This document shows, piece after piece, positions 42,070 to 54,949 of a stretch of DNA of 64,000 nucleotides. A program made the translations under genes and the position numbers. The notes under the pieces are model-generated. The model did no database searches and had not been told where the DNA came from. It saw only the letters and a list, made by a program, of their open reading frames with translations. The DNA comes from Rhipicephalus microplus. Lineage: Eukaryota > Arthropoda > Arachnida > Ixodida > Ixodidae. How positions within the stretch are numbered: the first letter of the stretch is position 1; each line of letters starts with the position of its first letter. The stretch lies in NCBI RefSeq assembly GCF_043290135.1, contig NW_027464588.1, positions 7,291,501 to 7,355,500 on the forward strand. Reading direction: 5' to 3'.

Positions 42070-44320
42070 TAAAGGACAGGTCTTTGTCTTATTTGAGGTG
42101 TCAGGCTAAACTTAAATATTTTTCAACAGACCTGGGCTCCCTCCTAAAAACAAACCCAAAAAAATTCTGGCGTGAAATATCCCGCAATCGGAATGCTAAT
42201 CACATTACCTTACATGATGAGAATCACGAACCTCTTTCTAACAGCCAGTGTTGTTCTGCTTTTAACTCTTTTTTTGCCTCAATGTTTACTCGGGAAGATC
42301 AATCCAAATTACCTAACGTGCCCGATTATGATTACCAGTACATGAAACCTATCGAAATTACAGCTAAAGGTATAGAATGTCAGATAACTAAGCTGAAGCT
42401 GTCTAGCTCCACTGGGGCTGATAATATAAACTCAAAAGTACTAAAAAACACAATTTCCATTACCAGTAACATTCTGTGCAATATTTTTCAACAATCTTTA
42501 GAGTCCGGGCAGATACCTGACGACTGGAAAGTTGCAAAAGTTACCCCATTGTTCAAGTCTGGAGACCAACACCTTCCCCAAAATTACCGTCCAATCTCAC
42601 TTACATCAATTTGCTGCAAGCTATTAGAACACATTATCGCTTCGCACATTTAGGACCATCTTGAGTCTAACCAGTTCTTTTTCCGCAATCAACATGGGTT
42701 TAGGAAAGGTTGGTCATGCGAGACACAACTGCTAGAATTCACGAATGACCTTCACTCGAACATGAATAATAACCTCCAAATAGACTGCATTTTTCTTGAC
42801 TTTTCGAAAGCGTTTGACCGTGTGCCCCACTGCCGCCTAATCTCAAAGCTATCTGCTCTTCAATTAGACTCGCTAACCTTATCATGGGTTCGAAATTTTC
42901 TTTCTCTCCGGAAACAGTTCACTGTCATCAATAACGATTCGTCGTCAATATGCGATGTAACTTCCGGGGTGCCACAGGGCAGCGTGCTCGCCCCGCTGCT
43001 ATTTTTTATATTTATAAACGACTTGCCTGATGGCGGTACATCATTCATACGAATATTTGCCGATGACTGCATAATCTACCACCCTATCAAAAATGTTAAC
43101 GATCATTATGCACTACAGAAAAACCTTGATGTAATTATGAAATGGTGTGAGACGTGGCAAATGGTTCTAAACGCATCAAAATGCAAAACCATCTCATTTA
43201 GCCGTAAGCACGACCCCTCCATTTTTTCATACCGTATAAATAATGACCCCCTCTCGCATGTTTCCACATACAAGTATTTGGGCCTACACTTCACACAAAA
43301 TCTTTCATGGTCCTCTCACATCACTAACATTTGCGCAAATGCCTCGAGATCACTGGGATACCTACGCCGTAACTTACATTCCTCCCCCGCTAACGTCCGA
43401 AAACTAGCTTACAAAACTTTTGTTCGACCTCAACTTGAATTTGCCTCACCAATCTGGTCCCCCCACCAAAATTACTTAACCAACATGATCAAGGCAGTTC
43501 AAAATAGGGCAGTCCGATTCATTTCTCGTAATTATAATTTCTGCTGCAGCGTAACACAACTTAAAATGGATTATTCACTTCAATTATTATCCACTCGCCG
43601 CAACATTTCTCTTTTATGCCTCTTTCATAAATACGTCAATAGCACTAAAATGACCAGACTTCCAATTGAACGACCCTCCTATTTATCAACTAGACTACAC
43701 AACCGGCTTAGTTTCTCGCGCATGTACGGCAAAACGAACTCTTTTAACGCATCCGCTTTGCCTCGTGCCATCACGTTGTGGAATGATCTTCCCGATAACT
43801 TGGTATCTGACACTAACCCTGTTTCCTTCCGCAACAAATTGGTCTTACATTTTGGTTGAGAATTTCATGTTCACAGTTTCGTTCTTGTATGTACATGACA
43901 TTCATAATGCTGTGCAAAAAGTTTTTTTCTAATCCGCTTATTGTCCCCTTATTTTTTGTGCTTTATTTTTGTTTGCTTAGGACGAACTGTTTACACTTCC
44001 TATAAGTGCTTTCATGATTTTCCCAGTTTATTATACCACAATCTGTGCCATTTTACTTACACGTATTGTACACTTCCTAACTGCTGCGTGCCATGAACTG
44101 CATCTTTCTAGTTTTTTGGTAACGATGTATGTTGTCAATTTATACTTACTTATTTCTTGTTTATTTGTTACTCATGTCTTGAGCTTACGTTTTGGCACCT
44201 TTCGCCCTTTTACTTGTTGTACATGTCTTTGTTAGCCCCCCTTACTCAATGCCCTAACCAAGGGCCTGTAAGGTACCTGTAAATAAATAAAAAAAATAAA
44301 ATAAATAAAAATAAAATGTG
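42070..44320 (+). mobile_element. 5'-truncated CR1-like LINE
   Basis: It begins inside ORF2 between endonuclease and RT and runs through RT to a T-rich 3' UTR. That UTR contains CCTAACCAAGGGCCTGTAAG and a tail of irregular AAATA/AATAAA repeats (44280-44316). It is related to, but clearly distinct from, the element at 35419. Confidence 0.88.
42084..43859 (+). pseudogene. CR1-like RT with one nonsense codon
   Basis: A single frame from 42084 to TGA 43857 is interrupted only by TAG at 42651. Motifs: STGADNINSKVL, IPDDWKVAKVTPLFKSGD, RPISLTSICCKLLEH, HGFRKGWSCETQLLEF, LDFSKAFDRVPH, SGVPQGSVLAPLLFF, an intact IFADDCIIY, and a thumb ending in LPRAITLWNDLP near residue 570. The catalytic Asp residues are all present. 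Truncation of the endonuclease and the TAG make it inactive. The long C-terminal domain after RT is typical of tick CR1-like ORF2. Confidence 0.88.
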
Positions 44321-47300
44321 TTACGCACAATAAATTCCCATTTCTGCATCTCCTCGAGCTATTTTGAGTAATGAAAACGGGAAGGACTCATAAGAACGCT
44401 TTCATAATTTTGCAATAGTTTAGCTATTGCTTTGCGAAAGTTGTAGACTCCTCTCTGCTTACAGATGAACTACCTATTCTTTAACACAATTTAAACTTTC
44501 AGTTATTGCTTTGCGAGCTAGTTTTGTGCTTCCCGGTGACTTTGTACGATATGTCTTTTCTGGTTTTGTTGTATATACGCCTGAATGGAAGTAAATATGC
44601 CGTATGTGTTTGTGTCGATATTGTGGTAATTCACTTAACAAGCTGGAAAAACCTGTTAATTGTATTAGATTAACGGCCATCATGATTTCACTGCGTTGAA
44701 CAACAGTCGATGCAGGCCACGCTGATTTCTCGTGAATGTCCGGATGTAGTGGATAAAGCAAATGCGTAAACAGGTGGTTGGGTGCTGGTTCTGTCGTTTC
44801 GAGAAGTGGGCTCGTGTTCCTAATTATTCTTCAATCCTTGAAGAAAACATGGCAACTTGACCAAACGTCCGCACGAGCACACCAACCCTGTTTACGGATT
44901 TTTTCAAATATCAAGCTACATTCAAGTGAGTAGCGTGGCAGACTACATAATTAGCTACTGGTATTGCTCGCACTCGCATAGAAATTCAATCAAGAAGCTT
45001 CATTGGGTTACGGCTACAACGCCCCAACCATACTTGACAAAGCAAAGAACAACGTATCTTTCAGATTTTCGGCGCCAAATGAGAATATGAATGTATTTAA
45101 AACAGACGACACATGAATAAACATACCAGAAATTTGTAACCCATTGGTGCAGATATAGCAAAATATCCATAGCAAGACACTGTTGTTTGCGCCTCAAAAA
45201 AAGCGATGCAAAATCGAGAGCAAATGACACCTTAACAACTGTAACGTCAACTCTTTTACTGAAAAAGTGCATTTGACTACCAAAATACGAAGCTCCGAGT
45301 CAAAATGTTAGAGGTGACTAAAGAGAACACGTTATGGCTGCTTTTTTCTTGTCTCAAAAGGTTGAATTATGGAAATGTTTTCATTAAAAGCATACACAAG
45401 AATATGTTCTTTCAATGAGATTTTCATCAATGAAGACGTTTAGAGATTATGGCGTGTTCGAACATTATATACCGTTCTTTTTTCGTGCCATAAGGTTTTC
45501 TTTTTGTTTATGCGTGCAAGAAGCTCAAATCAAAGGCCATTCATGGATATGTTAGCCCGGTTTCTAGGATAGTGTTTTTAGTAGGTTTTATGTATGTGTT
45601 TCTTCTATGGCTTGCTAAGGGCAATAGTTTTTGCCTACTTTACGCTTATTTTACCCACTGTACAGTTTACCCTGTGTACGCGATCACGTGGCCAGACTTT
45701 TCGAAATATGTTTCGTCCCTTCTGCGATGCCGACATTGACCAAGCAGTGGTAGAATGGCCCCGCATACGGGTCCACAATTGGCCCAAATCAAAATTTATG
45801 CCAAAACTACCATCTAGTGGAAGAATAAACAGGATCGCCACAAAAATATTGAAGATAGACTTCCCCAGGCAGTGAACCGGCAAATGTAGTGACAATTTAC
45901 TCTTTCGACGTGCCAATGTAAGACTTTCTCTGTCGCCTAAAATGTTTACATTTCACACTCTGTGCCTCAGAGAGGATCGAGGCGTGGGTAGTATATCCGT
46001 TTGTTTGCCTGTTCCTCAGTTATATTTCAGCACTTGAAACATGGAGTAAATAAAGGACGCCTGACGGCTGCCCAGTCTTTGCTTTAGCTTTAGAACTCTC
46101 AGCCTAGCGGCAACACATGCTGCAGACCGCTTGCTAGAGCAAATACGCCGCCCCGTCTCAACTCGTTCTAGGAAAGCCTACAGGGTAATGTTGAAACATC
46201 GCAGCCATCATCGTGCCTCACGTGCTTCACTTGAAAGGAGTTGCAAAAAAAAGTGAACCCATCGGCTCGGGTTTTGGATTGAAATTCGTTTGTTATGGCT
46301 TGCGTGTTATGATTTACATTATGGTACTTTATTCAGTTTTTTTTCTTTTCAGTGTATCACTGAGGAAGCATTCGATAAATTTCGAACACACTTCCTTTAA
46401 AATACAGCATATCGCTACCAGCTGCCTACACGTATACTAGAAAGCATACAGTCAATTGTACATGCTTTTGTTTTAACATCCAATTTTTTTTATGAAAGCA
46501 CCGTGAGTCGAAAGAACTGAGGTGCGCAGATTGATTATTAGTATATACGGTTGGTCAACGTTAGTCATATGTTATTCGAAGCATGTCTTTCTTTGTTTTA
46601 GCTTTAGGCTATAAACGCGGCATGATCGATTTTGTTGCTCTATAGGCGAATAAAGGAATATTTTTTTCTGTTTTTCTCTTTAAAAGAAGCAATCATCGAA
46701 TAAAATTAGCTTAAAAAAGTTTTCACGATAGCCCTTAAAATAACATGGCTGTGTAAGTATTTAGAGATTCGTTCGTTTTCTGCAAGGATAGCCTATGCAG
46801 TATTTAGCACTTTGAACAGAAAAACCAATATTGGAAAACGTCGCTGAAGTATTCGTCGACGAAAAAATCAAGTTTCGCATTTAAAGCACACAGAAAGCAG
46901 TCCAAAATCCAACGAAAATCTTTCTCTTTCTCCATTCGTTGGGATTTTGTCAGTATCATTCTTCCTGCTTGAAGTTTGTGATATCGTTTTTTTAAAAAAC
47001 TTTCTAATTTTATTCGACATTGCTCTACATTTCGTATCTATTGTGTGACTATCTCTCCTTTGAATGTGGCTCTTAACATGTACCAATTAGCCTGCTTTTT
47101 CCGCCGAATTTATTATACAATTAACAAAACAAACAGGGATAGGTGCCCGTCCGAGTCTCTTTCGTCAGTTTTCAAGAATGTTTGCTGCAAATAGTTGATC
47201 GTTGGGTACCGACTAGCTCGAACACTCACTTTGTTATTAGACACGACAAAGTGTCCAAGCACCTAAAACCAACATCATTCTTTGCATCATTTCGCTGTGC

Positions 47301-47565
47301 TGACATTATGGCATGCTAAACGTTTCAGTGTTAGCGAAAACTTGAACGTAAATCTTCCCGTTGGCTAATATTTTATTAAGAAAAGACTAGTCAATGCAGT
47401 CAAGACAAATAGACAATAGTCAAAAGAAATAATAAAAAGTAGCCAAGCTACTTTCTTTCAATGGGTGAAGATGTGATTCCGCGTACAGGTAGCAATACCA
47501 GTGGCAGTCCAGTCGTGAATTATGCCCCAATAAAATATTTTGTAGCAATATTCCCCATAGTAAAT
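44321..47565. other. No recognisable gene or repeat
   Basis: 3.2 kb of AT-rich DNA. Open frames up to 95 codons at 44474-44761 (-), 45594-45916 (both strands) and 46213-46440 (+) show no motifs and no convincing splice sites. Confidence 0.35.
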
Positions 47566-47745
47566 AGAGCTTGGCTGCTGACCGGAAGGTCGCGAGTTCT
47601 ATGTTGGCCACAAGGGTCGCATTTTGAAGGAGGTGAAATGGTAGAGGCCCGCGTACTCTGCGGTGTAGTGCACGTTGGAGAACACCAGATGGCCAAAATT
47701 TCCATATTCCTCCACTACGGCACCTTTCATAATGATATCAAGAAT
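47566..47745 (+). repeat. Old diverged Ruka-like SINE
   Basis: It keeps the order of SINE landmarks: AGGTCGCGAGTTC (box B region), GAGGCCCGCGTACTC, GTGCACGTTGGAGAACACCA, ATGGCCAAAATTTCC and CTCCACTACGGCACC. These correspond to the younger copies but at much lower identity. No target duplication or box A is recognisable. Confidence 0.65.
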
Positions 47746-49051
47746 CTGAGAGGTTATTATACTACATATTATCATTCTGGCTCTCGTTTATACCATGATC
47801 TTGCAGCTTCATTAGCCCTGCCTTACCCTTCCATACATTCTTATTATCAGTATATACGAACTTTTGAAATATAAAACAAAGTCTCAAGTTTTCTGCAGCG
47901 TGTTTTAGTAGTTAGCAAAGATATAAAAAGGTGGACGTTTTGTTGCACAAAAATGCGTGACGGTGTAAATAGTCGTCAGGCGCCTTTAAACAAAATACAA
48001 ATCATACCTATCTAAAAGAAAAAAAAGTAAGGTATTCTAGACAAAATACATTAAAAAATGTAAGAAAAACACATACAGCAGTATAACCCAGTTCAAGGCA
48101 ACTAAAAGCAAAAGAATCATATATCTTTGCGAGCGGCAGCAACGAAATGAGGATTCAATACGTGATGACTGCATTGATATTATATTTGTGTTCTACTAGC
48201 CACTCTGAGGCAAAAAATGGAAATATAAAAGAGATTATGCTAATCATTTTGCACTCTTTGCCTGTGCCTGCCGGTATGAAATAAAGTGGCGGTATCGTTG
48301 ATCATCTCCCCCCTCTCCTCTTTGCTTCGTCTAGGTCTGGCGCTTCTCATTAAGCTACGGTGTCTTTAAGGCACAAGAAATAGAGCGAAGAGAGTACAAA
48401 ATATTGGAATTGGCATGCAAAAAGGCCAGGCCTGCACGAAACGTGCAGGTTTACAAGTAGATGCAAATGAACGTTTCGACTCTCCCAATTATCGCCGTAA
48501 TCCCTCATCAAGCAGGCTTAAGCGACGTATCAGTGATGTCAGCTTAAGATCAACGCCTATTTGTTGTTATAAGCAAGCAGTTGCGTGTTTGCTTTCCACA
48601 GCTGAATAATAGTGCCCTGTGATGACAAAGTTCTATTTATGGGCAGAGAAAAAGGTTTGTGGGTGTTGCAGTTTCACAGGCACAAACACTTCAACCTCAC
48701 AAGGGTAAAAAAAAAGGAAAGAGAGAGCTGTTATAACCCATGCTTTAAGGTTTTCTACCTCGGGAAGAGCAATGCAGCGTTAAACTTCACTTCTAAGCAA
48801 AAAACAGTAGAGTTTGCTGTTCTTAAATAAGGAAACACATGAGACTTCTGCGCATAGCCGTGTGGGTTATTAGAGTAAGCTTCAAACCATTGCAAGATGG
48901 CGTCATTGTACGTGTGGGATGTTGTTACAAGTCTTCATGCAATCCTGATAAAAAGGTTGTGCAGAGGGACACCATAGATATACTGTGTTATGTTTCAATC
49001 CGAAGCAAATACTCTTGTTGTGACTAATTGTGGCATTCCGAACGAAGACGC
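47746..49051. other. No recognisable feature
   Basis: AT-rich, unassigned. A pyrimidine tract followed by AG at 48308-48336 could be a splice acceptor but no convincing exon follows. Confidence 0.35.
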
Positions 49052-49220
49052 AGTATGTATGTATGTATGTATGTATGTATGTATGTATGTATGTATGTAT
49101 GTATGTATGTATGTATGTATGTATGTATGTATGTATGTATGTATGTATGTATGTATGTATGTATGTAGTATGTATGTATGTATGTATGTATAAATGAATG
49201 AATGAATGAATGAATGAATG
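49052..49220. repeat. Compound microsatellite (TATG)n then (GAAT)n
   Basis: About 34 TATG units with one interruption at 49166, followed by about six GAAT units. Long open frames on both strands here are artefacts. Confidence 0.98.
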
Positions 49221-52184
49221 TACATTGTTTACGTCTTATATACCGTAATTAACAGAAGTTTCTTGACAGTCACAATATGAAACAGTAAATGTTCAATTGT
49301 GACAACATGGGAAATTCAACAAAGTTACATTTTTGAGATTATACCTGGGGAGCGCAGAATCAGTGGTATTAATTCCCCATATAAGGTGGCTCGCACATGA
49401 CATGAAGAAATGCAAGCCGTCTCGATTCTGTTTTCAAGGATAGGCGTTGCATGTCATTTTCGGTGCCTGGACGTCGCCTCTGCCTAACTCTGTTAAACAG
49501 ACCTCCCGTAAGATGACGAGACTACATTCATGGCAACTCCGGCCTCTATATTGACGACGTCGAGGAAATTCTGCGCTTTTTTCTTGGCTTTGGTTATTGT
49601 TTTCTCCCACGAAGGCAGACTGTGCGGCGTGTAAAGTCTGTGGTGCAGCAGGAAATATCAACCATCTAATATGAAATATCCTTGACTTGCACTGATAGGC
49701 ATCACCTAGCAAGCAGGGTGTTAAAGCTACACCACACCAAGCTGATTAAAGATGAAACCTCGGCATTTCGAAGACTTAAAGGTAAAAAGTACACGCACGG
49801 TATCTTGCCACATTGAACCTAGCCGACTCTTCATGGATACTTGAGCCCGACGTATGACGTGCGATGCGCACTGGCACAAGAAGTCTCACGACGCCACGAA
49901 GATGGCAATTGCTATCCCGTAACGCCCACACACAGTGACTCCTCTCCAAAACGTGGGAGGCCAAGATTTCCAATGGAGTCCTCTACAGGCATTGAAATAC
50001 CACTCGTCGCCAGAAAAGTGGCCACGCCCAGAGGATTCCTGCAATAAGGGACCCTCCCAGCTAGGGTGACCCAGAACTCACGAGCTCGGAAGACTGTTTC
50101 GAGATATCAAACCTTCACTTTATAAAATCTTTTTCGCTCCTACAAAGTGCTTTGTCTCTGAGCAGTGGACTCTTTTGCTCACGAACACACCTAAAATAAC
50201 TCAAAATTGTACGCATTTCAAGGGTCATGTTTCATTGCTGTCCTAGTGTTTCATTACAAAACCTTGAATAGTCTGTGGCAGTCCAAGTGAAGAGGCATTC
50301 GTTGGTTACTTGGTGGTATTCAGCAACAATGTATTGTGTGATGTAATGGGTGATTTTGTTAATGTTGGTTGATATATCTGCCCTTTTCATTTCTTGAAAT
50401 GTCAGTCGTAAACTCAATCAACTGCTCTCTGAACTTACCATATTTTGTGTACATCAGACTGAATTAGACGATATGCAAGACGACGCCTCTCGCAAGGACT
50501 GTTTGTTGTCGGTTATTTCTTGATTGGAGAACAGAGAACAAGCAAGCAGTACATTACTGGCCAGCCTTCGCGCTTCGTTGCGCTGGTAATCTTCATTGTG
50601 CAACGTAAACCTAAAGGCCAATATATATATGACAAAACACTTGTCTTCAGCAGAACTGTTCTCAAAAGACATCCATCACAATCTGTTATTTACACATGTG
50701 CACTTGACATCTTCTACGGGAAGAAAATTCTGACGTAGTAGTTTGTGAACACTCAAACAAAGCATGACAACGCATGAAAAACCGTGAACATGCCATAAAT
50801 TTTTTCTCTACAAGGCAGCTAAATAAAGTTCAGTTAAATTGAAGCGGCGCCTAGACTTTTGCGCTGCGCCTTGTTTTTGGATCGATACCGCAACCCTTAT
50901 ACCCAGTGCTGTACTTACGACGCTTTCCAATGTTTAAAGATGCTAGAAAAGTTTAATGCATCCTGTATAGTTTTTAGTGTTTCTTTTTTTCGGAATGCAA
51001 TTATTCTGTATAGGATGTCACTTTCAGTCCTACTCTGTGACGCGAAATGTGGCAAACAGATATTGTATTTCGCAGTTCTCGTTTCTCTTGAATGCGATGT
51101 TTTCAAAACACTGTTACGAAGTGTTCGCTAAAGCCATACGGTGGGTACACCATCACCTTGAAATGGATATATTTTTAGGTGCAAGTTGTGGCCGTAAAAC
51201 ACCTGAAATATTTCTAAAGTTCAGCAAGCTCTATATTTTCGCGGGTGTCTCAGGCTCTTAGAATTCCACGTTCTGCGCACCTACGCCTTGGTTCAGCCTC
51301 TACAAATCTTGTTTTCCTAGTGCAGCAACGCCATCAAAAAGAACACGCGGAGGAAATCTGGTCGCTTCGGCTTAACAGCCAGCCTGTATTTTTAGTTCAT
51401 AACGGAGTACTGTAGCAGCTGTTGTAGACATCGCGAAAACGCGGAATCCTTTCATCGACCGTGTAAGACGCAGTACCGTGTCTGCGTAACAACACTGGTT
51501 CAGAACGAGATAGAATCCGCAAGCAATGCACCACAGCACCTTTTTCACACTCCGGAATGAACTTTCATTTCCGTAAGCTCTTTATTCACTTTCGGTATAC
51601 TTGTTGACGCCTACACAACTGTATACTTGTTGTGTAGGTGTCACGATTAAAATACGTAATTGTCGGAACACAGATCGGTTGAAATAAGGGTGGATCGCGT
51701 CGAAATATGTGCCTTAAAATCGTTACTTGTAGCGGTAATACTTGAGCTATTAGGTGCATAATTATAGTAGAAAATCTTTATTATTTTATGGCTGAAACAG
51801 TTGGTGCACACGAAAACATATGTAACATCGTTTTGTGCTTGTCTCTGTTGTTGCATGCTTAAAGCCTCGAAACAGTGAACTATTGTTCGTATTAAGAAAG
51901 CATATGCTTCCAGGTTTAGACCAGTAAAAGGTCACGCATGGCATACTATTTTTCGGTGTACGCTGTAGCATACCAGGCTCAGAATTTCGCAGTACTTACT
52001 GGCCTATGTATAAAGTTGCACAGCGAGCAGGTGTGATTTTTCTGTTGATATTTTCTATGATGATGATGTGTGCTACTGAGGACGAATTATTGCTGTACGT
52101 TAAGCTACTTCACCTTGGGTCTTTATCATGATCGCTCTTTTCATCAAAGTCCCTTTGTTTTCAAGTGGAAGTATGTGGCCTTGT
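49221..52184. other. No recognisable gene
   Basis: Unassigned. A 68-codon frame at 49841-50047 (+) contains an AT-hook-like PKRGRPR but has no supporting context. A small imperfect hairpin lies at 51606-51642 (14-bp arms, one mismatch). Confidence 0.3.
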
Positions 52185-52342
52185 TCAAGGGTAATGAACA
52201 TTGAAATGGGGATAATTTTGTTTTTATAAAACGCACCGCACACAGAGACCATAACAGCACTGTTTAAGGGTAATGGACATTGAAATGGGGATAATTTTGT
52301 TTCTAAAAAACGCACCGCACACAGAGAACGTAACAGCACTAC
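52185..52342. repeat. Tandem duplication, 2 x 79 bp
   Basis: Both units contain AAGGGTAATG, ATTGAAATGGGGATAATTTT and CGCACCGCACACAGAGA; period 79 bp with few differences. Confidence 0.9.
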
Positions 52343-53410
52343 TGGAAAACAATTTTCAAAAAAACAAACTGCCTCGGCGTGACATGAGTTGTCTCCATAA
52401 AAACACTTGTACACTTTCCACATCCTCTAATAAATGCTGTAGAGAATGCATCACCTAATGTGTCAGGTTGCATGCGCCAGTCTCGTAAGCATCTTTATTC
52501 TGTATTGGAAACGCATCAGCAAGCTATACTTTTGCTGAATTTGATGCAATTGTTAAAGTGTTTTTATTTAGTACTGCTGCTGATCTTCAGGCACGTTTTC
52601 ATGTTACGGAAATAAGACTCTCGACGTGCAGCTCCTCCCATTTTCCTGGCAGTGACGTTCATGGCGAAGATTGATTACCCGGCATTTCCAAAAGAAGTGA
52701 ACTTCGTGTTCGCATAAAAGCTAAATGCGGTCAATACTTACTCGTATATACTTACGTTGAGCTAAGTCTCAGACCAAGCCACAATTCGAATAACAATAAG
52801 AAAGACGGTGAGCACTTGAAACAGATATTTTTACATATGTGATGCTGCCCAGAAGTGTTTTTTTATTTTGTTTGTTTTTCACCAGCAGTTGTAGGCTTAG
52901 TATGGGCTCGATAAAAATGATTGTTTAAATGCATGCCACGCACCAACCACTTTTTTTTTGATAGACGCAAGGCAAAACTTAGGTATCGTCCACTTGCTCT
53001 CTTTTTCTTGAATAGACCTATGAGTCTTCACAAATATTGCATGACGTTTGCGTGCCTTCGATATGCTGCGGACAGCTGCCCATTTATCCTAATTTGTGAG
53101 GTTACTCAGCATTCCAAGCAAGGCGCACTCCACTGCCTCCACAGCAGCCATTTCTTAAATAACAACATGAACCGACTCGGTCGGCGTGCAGTATGAGTGT
53201 GTTCGGGCAATGCGCCACAGATCTGAATTCCGTGCTTGTGAGATATTGTCTACAGATAACACAAGCGATGCGAGGCATATGCAAAAAAATTACTAGCTAG
53301 ACAGAAAGCAATGGCGGGTTTTCTGTGACTAACTTAGCCACTGAAAACAGCTGCAAAGAGCACAAAGAATTTTTCCTAGCTCAAACGCCCCGCCAACCCA
53401 ACTTCATCCC
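52343..53410. other. No recognisable feature
   Basis: AT-rich, unassigned; lies upstream of a candidate transcription start at 53419. Confidence 0.35.
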
Positions 53411-53416
53411 GTCAGC

Positions 53417-53482
53417 TCAGTTGCTCTAACCTGTGAAGACAGTGTGTACGTCGTCGTGGTGGCGCTCCGCTCTCAGGTAAGT
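53417..53482 (+). promoter_or_regulatory. Candidate initiator, 5' UTR exon and strong splice donor
   Basis: TCAGTT at 53417-53422 matches the arthropod initiator (A+1 at 53419). It is followed 58 bases later by CAG/GTAAGT (junction 53476/53477), an ideal 5' splice site. There is no TATA box at -30. It pairs naturally with the acceptor at 54127. Confidence 0.35.
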
Positions 53483-53725
53483 ACAGTAGTGCCACGGCCA
53501 ATTTTGCTTTGTGCAGCACAACATGTTTAAACGACGATAAAATCACTTAAGCGGACGAACCATTTTTGATCGAGGAGTATCTTGAAGCTGTTTAATTGGT
53601 AAACAAGGCGTCATCTTTTAGTTCTGACTTGATCTTCATATCGATATGCTATCATTTGACATGGCTCACAAGACAACGAAACATCAAAAGACTTAACGGC
53701 ACGAGCGCTCGTGTGACGTTTTCTG

Positions 53726-54028
53726 TGCCACACTCACGGAAAAAAACTTTATTTCTGTGTGGTCGCAGATAACTAGCCTTCAATATTAGTTCAATAATGA
53801 GTGAGATAGATTAGTTTAATTGTGAGCATCAAGTAATCAACAAAACAGCGAGTTGGGTTCTCAGCTTTTTAGCTTTTTAAAAATGAAATTGGACCAACCA
53901 TTCTAACTCTCCCTTTTATTAGTACTTCTAGTTCAGAACGAAATAACCTACCTCAATCATTATTTAACTCGTATTGAAGGCCAACGATCTGCGACACACA
54001 GAAACAAAGTTTTTCCGTGCGTGTGGCA
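53726..54028. mobile_element. MITE-like element, about 303 bp
   Basis: Long terminal inverted repeats: 53726-53815 (TGCCACACTCACGGAAAAA...) and 53941-54028 (...TTTTTCCGTGCGTGTGGCA) match over about 85-90 bp with scattered differences. The centre is AT-rich and non-coding. No clear target duplication. It lies in the presumed intron of the candidate gene 53419-54298. Confidence 0.75.
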
Positions 54029-54127
54029 GGTAGTCATACTTAAACATGCAACACTTAACTACACCCCAGCACGGTTAAAGGTGATAAATTCTGATACAGG
54101 TGCCATTTTCTACTAATTCCTTTTCAG

Positions 54128-54375
54128 TAAATGCAACAAGATGCCCTATAAAGAGGCCCAACATGAACATCTATGACTTCTCTTTCATTTTTTTCCTCAG
54201 CGTTGTAACTACTCTAGCAGCAGAGAAGAATAAAAACTTCTTGCTTTCACCTATCTTGCTTTACAGCCGGCATGTGAAGTTGTTCGTAGTAAGAAGTGTA
54301 GGACCGATAATAAATCTAGTGAATTTTTTGGTTCTAACTCTTTTGTTTAGCACAATTTCATTTTATTTAGTATAA
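54128..54375 (+). CDS. Candidate first coding exon of a small secreted peptide
   Basis: An excellent acceptor (CTAATTCCTTTTCAG, ending 54127) precedes the exon. After two tiny upstream ORFs, ATG 54163 opens MNIYDFSFIFFLSVVTTLAA. This is a good signal peptide with a cleavage-like TLAA and is followed by the charged EKNKN. Such leaders are typical of small secreted tick proteins. The frame is open to TAA 54373 (70 codons), but a donor GTAAGA at 54299 may end the exon after about 45 residues. No cysteines are visible in the part after the leader, so the family cannot be named. Confidence 0.3.
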
Positions 54376-54949
54376 AATCTAACGAAATATATCATTCCGC
54401 TTCGCCGCATTGCTCCCCTTTCCGGTAATTCTAAGCAAGAGAGGCCTACTAAGAAAACCGGTGACGCGTTCGTTCACTTAGTGCGCTAAATTGATAGGCG
54501 CCTGCTAGCACGCCTAAATAGGACACACCACCAGCCCTTTTTAAGGCGCCTAGTGGGATTTCGCAGTACCCAGACTTCGTCCTACGTCTGAGGACTTTCT
54601 ACCACGATTAACGAGCGCTGCTTCTATGTACCCTCAGTGGCGTCTGGTCTATTAGCTGGCGCTAATGACTTGGTCGACGAGCCCGGTAAATACGTTTTTG
54701 GCCAGTGGTAACATTTTGCAGCATTATATTCCGCAATAAAACAAAATTGGAGTATAGTCAAATGCCTCCGAGATGTTTGTCTTTTTCTTTGAAAACCCGC
54801 CGCTCGCTTCTCAAAGGCCAAAAATGCATTTTGAAAGAACTGCGCGCAGCGGCCAAAACCACAGGACTTGAGCAACTTGAAAGACTGTGCGACAGTAACG
54901 TACTGCGTGCCAAAAACGTAGAAAGAAAAAAACATATACTTCGAGCCAT
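54376..54949. other. Unassigned; may include the upstream part of the gypsy element
   Basis: An 83-codon frame (54705-54956, +) with a basic, coiled-coil-like sequence directly precedes recognisable RT. It is not a known gypsy domain. Confidence 0.3.

Noticed and set aside
48990..49225. Open frames of Met-Tyr-Val-Cys repeats
   Set aside because: Translation of a TATG microsatellite.
49841..50047. AT-hook protein (PKRGRPR)
   Set aside because: A single short motif in a 68-codon frame with no other support.
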